Source of the DNA: Desulfobacula sp.
GTDB lineage: Bacteria; Desulfobacterota; Desulfobacteria; Desulfobacterales; Desulfobacteraceae
Length of the DNA stretch: 7,283 nucleotides
Assembly (NCBI GenBank): GCA_018702715.1
Contig: JABIYQ010000285.1
Location: forward strand, 1 to 7,283
Direction of reading: 5' to 3'
Shown: piece after piece, positions 1-4,691 of the stretch
Layout of the letters: every line of letters begins with the position of its first letter
Position numbering within the stretch: the first letter of the stretch is position 1
The notes under the pieces: generated by a model
What the model saw: only the letters and a program-made list of their open reading frames with translations
What the model was told of the DNA's origin: nothing
The model's database searches: none
Translations under genes and position numbers: made by a program

Positions 1-1
1 G

Positions 2-499
2 GTGAATATTCTGTTATCATGTAACCTCTCTATCGCCCTATCAAATTGTAAACTTTTTTGTTCAATTGAGGCGACAACTACCCTGACACATAGGGCTATT
101 GAGACACTGATAATTGAGGAAAGAAGCATGGATGCCTATAACAATGGGACACAGGCTTTTGTTCCCGACGGGGTTATAGATGCAGATAAAGACAGCAACA
201 TGCTTGTGAATGATGATACCATAAATGATCCCGTTGATAAGACTATCATCAGCCTGGATAAGACTGATCCGGACAATTGGAAGCTTGTTGAAGTGATGCC
301 TGACTACAGCACGGCCGATCCTTTAGATTTCATGTCTCAAAGAATCCTTTGTGAAAATGTAGAAGTATTTCAAGTTACAAGGGGAAGTGATGCTGCAAAA
401 CAGCAGAACCTGGTTAAAATTCAACTTGATCTTGGCATTGGAATTAATAAATTATCCTTTACAACAAGGGCCATTGCAGGCAAATTGTTTATATTATGA
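2..499 (+). CDS. Minor pilin / pseudopilin-like protein (PilW/MshO-like), 3' part only
   Basis: The frame is open from the window edge to a TGA at 497-499, so the gene is taken as 5'-truncated. No hydrophobic prepilin N-terminus (GFTLIE-like) is visible; if this is a minor pilin, that part lies upstream. The visible 165 residues have an Asp/Asn-rich middle (around DGVIDADKDSN) followed by a beta-rich end reading VEVFQVTRG and then NLVKIQLDLG. This resembles the C-terminal part of PilW/MshO-type minor pilins, which often carry an Asp/Asn-rich loop and a closing strand pattern of this kind. The family call rests on that pattern and on context: the TGA overlaps the ATG of the PilM-like gene (ATGA), which implies translational coupling in a pilus operon. 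Three cysteines occur in the first 20 residues. An in-frame ATG at 128 with a good ribosome binding site is an alternative start, giving about 123 residues. Function is inferred with moderate confidence only. Confidence 0.55.
   Translation: MNILLSCNLSIALSNCKLFCSIEATTTLTHRAIETLIIEERSMDAYNNGTQAFVPDGVIDADKDSNMLVNDDTINDPVDKTIISLDKTDPDNWKLVEVMPDYSTADPLDFMSQRILCENVEVFQVTRGSDAAKQQNLVKIQLDLGIGINKLSFTTRAIAGKLFIL
116..130 (+). promoter_or_regulatory. Possible internal ribosome binding site and ATG
   Basis: GAGGA at 116-120 lies 7 bases before an in-frame ATG at 128-130 inside the partial first gene. The spacing is good for a real start. If used, it would give a 123-residue product without a signal or membrane segment. 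I treat it as a probable chance match, because the upstream frame remains open to the window edge and a pilin-type gene needs its N-terminal helix. Confidence 0.25.
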
Positions 500-1596
500 T
501 GATGACAAAAAAATATCCCATTGCTTTTGATATCGGGTTTCATGATATCCATGCACTTCAGCTTGATAAAAGTCGGGGCAAATTCAGGATACAGTCCATG
601 TTCCATCAAAAACTGGAACATGAATTAAGCGATATCAAACAAAGCAGCCCGGATCTGCTAAATGCATTAAAAATCATAAAAAAACAGGGACAGTTCAAAG
701 GCAACAGGGCAGTCATTCATATCCCGGCCCACAAAGTTTTTTCATTTCCCATTGAATTTGTGTTAAAAGATGATGAAACAATGGAAGATGCCATTGTTCG
801 GGAGGTTGATCAGAATCTGCCATATCCCCTTGAAGAGGCAGTTATTGATTACCCGTCCATCACAAGATCAGCCAAAAAAAAGCTTCAGAAAGTGATTATT
901 GTTTCAGTCCATAGAAGTGATATCGAAGAAATCCTTGCAGTGTTTAAAAAAGCAGGATTCAGGGCAGAAGCTCTGGACTTTCGGCCTATTTCCTCCATAC
1001 GCCTTCATCAATACCTTTCCCATATTTCTGATGATCCTTCGGTTATCTGTTATGTGGGCCGCAAAGAATCCAGTGTCCAGATTTTTAATAACGACCGGAT
1101 TCTGGCAATGAATAAATTTTCCTGGGGTCTGAGGCGGATCATGGATAAATTGAATGCCAATCTCGGCTTTGAACCGGCAACCTCAAATGCCCTGGATCTT
1201 CTGGCGCAGCACGGTATCAAATTAAGCGTTTCTGAAAAATCATCTATAACCGACCAGACAGAAGTTGACACTAGTGATTCCAACATCGGTCCGGTTGTTT
1301 CCAGGATTATTACGCCCACCATTGAAGAACTGGTATTTGAGTTTCACAAAATTCTTGGATATATCAGAAATAAAGAAGGGATTCACAAGATCAACGATAT
1401 CTCTTTTTACGGTGCAGCATCAATGATTTGTGGCCTTGATCACTATATCCAAAACCGGATGAATATTCCTGCAAAAACCATCGACATTCTGGATCATATT
1501 GATATTAAACCCGATCTTTCGGCAATGGTTTCCAATGATATCACGCCCTTTGCCGCAGCCCTGGGTCTTGCCATGAGGGAGATTTCATGGCTCTAA
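496..1596 (+). CDS. pilM: PilM/MshI-like actin-fold pilus assembly protein
   Basis: This is a cytoplasmic actin-like ATP-binding protein of the PilM/GspL-N family. In type IV pilus systems PilM docks on the inner membrane by binding the PilN N-terminus. At 366 residues it is close to the usual PilM length (about 350). The nucleotide-binding phosphate-1 motif is seen as FDIG at residues 11-14. A PilM-typical block follows at about 100-115, with an acidic helix ending in QNLPYPLEEAVIDYP. Next come the AGF-x-x-EALDFRP segment and a second Gly-containing strand (CYVGRKESS). The C-terminal end is AAALGLAMRE, typical of the family. The usual SGG-like motif near the end reads YGAA here. Three ATG codons stand in tandem at 496, 499 and 502. 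No strong ribosome binding site precedes them, so translation probably depends on coupling to the previous gene, whose TGA overlaps the first ATG. No membrane segment is seen. Confidence 0.88.
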   Translation: MMMTKKYPIAFDIGFHDIHALQLDKSRGKFRIQSMFHQKLEHELSDIKQSSPDLLNALKIIKKQGQFKGNRAVIHIPAHKVFSFPIEFVLKDDETMEDAIVREVDQNLPYPLEEAVIDYPSITRSAKKKLQKVIIVSVHRSDIEEILAVFKKAGFRAEALDFRPISSIRLHQYLSHISDDPSVICYVGRKESSVQIFNNDRILAMNKFSWGLRRIMDKLNANLGFEPATSNALDLLAQHGIKLSVSEKSSITDQTEVDTSDSNIGPVVSRIITPTIEELVFEFHKILGYIRNKEGIHKINDISFYGAASMICGLDHYIQNRMNIPAKTIDILDHIDIKPDLSAMVSNDITPFAAALGLAMREISWL

Positions 1597-2207
1597 GACC
1601 GATCAACATGATTCCGGGCAATATTCTGGCAAGAACAGCACTTTACAGACATTTATGGTTCTGGGGTAAAGGTCTTGTTTTTATTCTTCTTTTATTTGTT
1701 ATGTTTTATCTTGTCCAGACAAGTAAGTTTACTTTGCAGCAAAAAGCACAATATTCTGATGCTTCCATAATGGTTAAGGTTGCAAACAAAATTGATAAGA
1801 TCCAAAAAGATGCTGATAATATAAATGCTTTGATACAGGATCTCAAGCTGAAAAGCGGATTGCTTGCCACTTTGACAAACCAGCAGCAATATTATGATAT
1901 CCTTGCTGTTTTTGCGCAATCCTTTAATGATGCCACATGGATTGATAATCTTTTCATCCAAAAGGGAGTGAATAAAGACAAAGGAGAGGATAAAGACAAA
2001 GATAGCTCAAATCTTATGGTTGACGGATTTTCCTTAACCCACAATACCCTGGGTACCTTTTTAGAATCTCTTTCAGCCAATAACAGAATCCAGGATGTGG
2101 TTCTTGTCTATGCAAAAAAACTGGAGGAGGTATCTTTCGATAAAGATCTTTCCATTGTCATTAAATTTAAACTGACCTGTTCCATCATAAAGGGATCATC
2201 AAAATGA
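1587..2207 (+). CDS. pilN: PilN-like inner-membrane pilus assembly protein (MshI2 position)
   Basis: This 206-residue bitopic inner-membrane protein has the PilN layout. A short cytoplasmic N-terminus carries INMIP at residues 6-10, corresponding to the conserved INLLP-type motif that PilM grips. One membrane helix lies at about 25-44. A periplasmic helical/coiled region at about 48-105 is followed by a ferredoxin-like domain (ATWIDNLFI, then LMVDGFSLTHNTLGTFLESL and a final IKFKLTCSI strand). The start is supported by GAGGGA at 1575-1580, 6 bases upstream, and it overlaps the PilM-like gene by 10 bases. Its TGA overlaps the next ATG (ATGA). One oddity is a charged KDKGEDKDKD insert at about residues 130-139, between the first two strands of the C-terminal domain, encoded by a short direct repeat. 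In known systems PilN pairs with PilO. Confidence 0.85.
   Translation: MALRPINMIPGNILARTALYRHLWFWGKGLVFILLLFVMFYLVQTSKFTLQQKAQYSDASIMVKVANKIDKIQKDADNINALIQDLKLKSGLLATLTNQQQYYDILAVFAQSFNDATWIDNLFIQKGVNKDKGEDKDKDSSNLMVDGFSLTHNTLGTFLESLSANNRIQDVVLVYAKKLEEVSFDKDLSIVIKFKLTCSIIKGSSK
1972..2001 (+). repeat. 12-bp direct repeat with 18-bp period inside pilN
   Basis: ATAAAGACAAAG occurs at 1972-1983 and again at 1990-2001, an 18-base (6-codon) period. It encodes the charged NKDKGE/DKDKDS linker. It keeps the reading frame and looks like a slippage expansion in a surface loop. Confidence 0.6.
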
Positions 2208-2731
2208 ACCTGAATATGAAATTTATCGATATGGGCTGTATTATTTTTCTGGTGATTGTTGTGGCGGCTGGAGGATTTTTTTTTCAACAGAATTCTTCTC
2301 GTCATTCCTCACGGATAAAACTTGAAAAAGAACAATTACTGACTCAGAAAAATAATTGGAATCTTGCGAAGGCAAAGCTTGAACAGCTTCAGACACAATT
2401 CAAGGAAAAGAAAACCCAAGTCCTTGAATTGAACAAAAGAGTTCCAAAAGCGCCCCAGATGGGTGACCTTTTAAGCCAGCTGCATGCCCTGGTAAAAAAA
2501 AGAGATATTACACTGATTGATTTTAATCATAAACCTGCCCAGGAATTTGAACGGTACAAACAAATTCCAGTTAATATTATTGTGAACGGCGGCTTTTTGA
2601 ATATTTACAATTTGATCCATGACGTTGAAACCCTGAATCGGGTTTTTATTTTTGAAAAGATCATGATTAAAAAACTGGAAGGAAAAAACCTGTGCCAGGC
2701 AACATTGCTTGCAAGTGTATTCCAGCAGTGA
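2204..2731 (+). CDS. pilO: PilO-like inner-membrane pilus assembly protein (MshJ position)
   Basis: This 175-residue single-pass protein has the PilO architecture. It has a short cytoplasmic N-terminus, a membrane helix at about residues 10-27, and a charged coiled coil at about 37-78. The coiled coil ends in RVPKAPQMGDLL, the LP-x-x-x-x-x-x-LL junction typical of PilO, and leads into a periplasmic ferredoxin-like domain. That domain shows ITLIDFNHKP, then a Tyr and QIPVNIIVNGGFLNIYNLIHD, then LNRVFIFEKI and a closing strand, all matching the PilO pattern (aromatic-x-x-x-PI-x-v-x-x-x-G-x-y). In known systems it forms a heterodimer with PilN that supports the PilM complex and contacts PilP. 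AGGGA at 2191-2195 sits 8 bases before the ATG, and the ATG overlaps the pilN stop. Somewhat shorter than typical PilO (about 200). Confidence 0.85.
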   Translation: MNLNMKFIDMGCIIFLVIVVAAGGFFFQQNSSRHSSRIKLEKEQLLTQKNNWNLAKAKLEQLQTQFKEKKTQVLELNKRVPKAPQMGDLLSQLHALVKKRDITLIDFNHKPAQEFERYKQIPVNIIVNGGFLNIYNLIHDVETLNRVFIFEKIMIKKLEGKNLCQATLLASVFQQ

Positions 2732-2748
2732 TGGGAAAAAGGGATATT

Positions 2749-2754
2749 AAGGAG
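2749..2754 (+). promoter_or_regulatory. Ribosome binding site of the MshK/PilP-like gene
   Basis: AAGGAG lies 4 bases before the ATG at 2759. It fixes the start of the only assembly gene in the operon that does not overlap its predecessor (27-base gap after the pilO stop). Confidence 0.6.
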
Positions 2755-2758
2755 TCTG

Positions 2759-3367
2759 ATGACAGATAAGAAAAAGAACATTAAAACCATTGCTCTGGTA
2801 TTGATATCCATTATTTTTCTTTTCATGTTTTATACGACATTTTTTAAGGCAAAAAAAAATTCCAATAAGACGGCGATAAAAAAGCAAGTCTCAAAGGTCA
2901 GCACTATAACTATACCACCTGCAACTGCAAAAACTGCAGCGGTTCAAAATCAGACGGACACATTTCCTGTTTCAGGTGACGTTTCTGCTGGCGATCTTGC
3001 CTTTTCAGTCCAGCCTTTTAAATCTGTTATCCCCGATATATTTAAGCCTTATGTCAGCGAGAAAATTATACCCATAAAAGAAAAAGAAAAGGAAAAACCA
3101 AAACTCATATCTAATGCTGTAAAAAAACTTGTCAAAATACTGGAGTCACCGCCCCTGTCTGACCAGGAAAAAATGAATATCAGTCAGGAACTACATTTTA
3201 CAGGATCCATCCTCAGCAGTAAAAGCGCTGTAGCCATCATTAATAATGAATTCATCCATGTTGGGGACAAAGTCAATGGATATAAAGTCGCATCCATTTC
3301 CGAACAGCAGGTCACCATTGATACTGGACGCGGCAAGATAATACTGGAGATTATGACGCATGAATAA
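2759..3367 (+). CDS. MshK/PilP/GspC-like protein linking inner membrane to secretin
   Basis: This 202-residue protein has a Lys-rich cytoplasmic N-terminus, one membrane helix at about residues 9-29, and a long low-complexity periplasmic linker (about 30-140, Thr/Ala/Lys-rich with a KEKEKEK stretch near 107-113). A compact C-terminal beta domain follows at about 144-199. The domain reads GSILSSKSAVAIINNEFIHVG, then DKVNGYKVASI and a VTIDTGRGKIILEI end. This small Gly-bounded beta fold is shared by MshK and by the homology region of PilP and GspC, which contact the secretin N0 domain. PilP proteins are normally lipoproteins, but this one has no cysteine and is anchored by its helix, so it is closer in build to GspC/MshK. 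Its place between pilO and the secretin gene is where MshK or PilP is expected. It overlaps the secretin gene by 8 bases. Confidence 0.72.
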   Translation: MTDKKKNIKTIALVLISIIFLFMFYTTFFKAKKNSNKTAIKKQVSKVSTITIPPATAKTAAVQNQTDTFPVSGDVSAGDLAFSVQPFKSVIPDIFKPYVSEKIIPIKEKEKEKPKLISNAVKKLVKILESPPLSDQEKMNISQELHFTGSILSSKSAVAIINNEFIHVGDKVNGYKVASISEQQVTIDTGRGKIILEIMTHE

Positions 3368-4676
3368 AAACGTATTTTTATCCCTCTTCTTTGTTTTACT
3401 GGTTATCATTTTTTCCAGCCAGGCTTTGGCCAAAGAAAAATTGACTGATCCTGCCCAAAAGATAAAACCAATAAATGAACTATTGATTACCTTAAATTAC
3501 CGGGATATGGATATCAGGAGTGCGTTTTCCGCCCTTGCCATGGAATTTAAGCTCAATATCGTGATGAGCAACGATGTTCAGGGCAACATTACCCTGCATC
3601 TGTTCGGGCTTACCCTTGAAGATGCCCTGTCCACAATTGCTTTAGCCGGCGGATATGAATATAAAAATGACCAAGGTTTCCACTATATTTATAAGGCAAG
3701 CGCTGAGGAAAAAAAGATAGTGCCCGTGCCCATTGAAACTCAGATGAAAGTTTTTAAGACAAACTTTGTTGGCGTTGTCAAGGTAAAAGAGACGCTTGCG
3801 GCAGTTCCAGGTCTAAATCCCATTGAGGTTCATGAAGACACCAAAACCATTATTGTAAATGACACCCTGGAAAATATCAAAAAAATTGAAAAGATTCTGT
3901 CTTTTTTAGATAGTGTCCCCAAACAGGTCTTGATTGAAGCAAAAATACTCAAGGTGACCTTAAATGATGATATGACATTTGGTGTGGACTGGAAAGCCAT
4001 CATGACGGATGGTATTATCCAGACCGCCGGCTTAAGCAAGGGTGTGCTGCCGGCAGGCTTTGATCCCATTGGCAACACAAGAACAGATCCTGTTTCCGTA
4101 AACGGGGTTGGCACCTTTGCAAATTTTGTGGCGGGTGCAGGACGATCAAGCCAGATTGCTTTGGCCATTGATGCATTAAAATCTAAAACAAAGGTTGATA
4201 CAGTGGCCACCCCGAAAGTCCTTGCAGTGCACGGGGAATTGGTAAGAGTACAGGTGGGAGGTCAGCAGGGCTATCCAGTCTCAACAACTATTGAGGGTGT
4301 CACGGAGCAGAGCATTAAATTTCTTGATACAGGCACCATTCTTGAAATTACACCCTATATTGATGAACAAGGCAATGTATTACTCAAAGTAAACCCTTCC
4401 ATCAGGTCTGTAACAATTACCGCAAATATTCCCGTTGTTACAGCCACTTCTGTTTCAACATGGCTTTTAGCAAAGGATGATGAAACTGTTTTTATTGCAG
4501 GGTTGATAGAAACCAGGAAAACAAAGACAAAACTAGGCATCCCGATTTTGGGCGATCTCCCCATTTTAAGCTACTTGTTCAGTCGGACAGAGGATATCAA
4601 TGTCAAAGATGAACTAGTGATTCTGATCACGCCGAAAATCATTAAAAACAATGTGTCGCTTTCTCCAAAACAATAG
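3360..4676 (+). CDS. mshL: Outer-membrane secretin, MshL/PilQ family
   Basis: This forms the gated outer-membrane ring through which the pilus passes. The 438 residues begin with a Sec signal peptide, with likely cleavage after ALA at residue 24. An N0/STN domain (about 40-112; NYRDMDIRSAF, then VQGNITLHLFGLTLEDAL) is followed by one N1-type domain (about 128-190; IEVHEDTKTIIVNDTLENI). The secretin channel domain runs from about 190 to 430. The family signature is seen as GIPILGDLPIL at 393-403, followed by a Leu-Phe and the ELVILITPKII end strand. VATPKVLAV and the VQVGGQQGYP gate region are also typical. It is much shorter than PilQ (often about 700) because it lacks AMIN domains and a second N1 repeat, a build closer to MshL. 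No cysteine or lipobox is present, so it is not itself a lipoprotein. GGAG at 3346-3349 lies 10 bases before the ATG. MshL versus PilQ naming rests on length and gene order. Confidence 0.88.
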   Translation: MNKNVFLSLFFVLLVIIFSSQALAKEKLTDPAQKIKPINELLITLNYRDMDIRSAFSALAMEFKLNIVMSNDVQGNITLHLFGLTLEDALSTIALAGGYEYKNDQGFHYIYKASAEEKKIVPVPIETQMKVFKTNFVGVVKVKETLAAVPGLNPIEVHEDTKTIIVNDTLENIKKIEKILSFLDSVPKQVLIEAKILKVTLNDDMTFGVDWKAIMTDGIIQTAGLSKGVLPAGFDPIGNTRTDPVSVNGVGTFANFVAGAGRSSQIALAIDALKSKTKVDTVATPKVLAVHGELVRVQVGGQQGYPVSTTIEGVTEQSIKFLDTGTILEITPYIDEQGNVLLKVNPSIRSVTITANIPVVTATSVSTWLLAKDDETVFIAGLIETRKTKTKLGIPILGDLPILSYLFSRTEDINVKDELVILITPKIIKNNVSLSPKQ

Positions 4677-4691
4677 TCTTTTTAGGGTGTG

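Noticed and set aside
2731..2769. Twelve-codon reading frame starting at the pilO stop and ending inside the next gene
   Set aside because: It has no ribosome binding site of its own and no recognisable content. The AAGGAG at 2749 serves the ATG at 2759.
3830..4210. Open frame of 126 codons on the minus strand
   Set aside because: It is antisense to the secretin N1 and channel region, with no ribosome binding site or family resemblance that I can see.
496..4676. Type II secretion system (GspL/M/C/D) as an alternative to a pilus
   Set aside because: PilM and PilN are separate proteins with the INLLP-type motif, whereas GspL fuses the two parts, and the gene order matches MSHA/type IV pili. 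Flanking genes would settle it fully.
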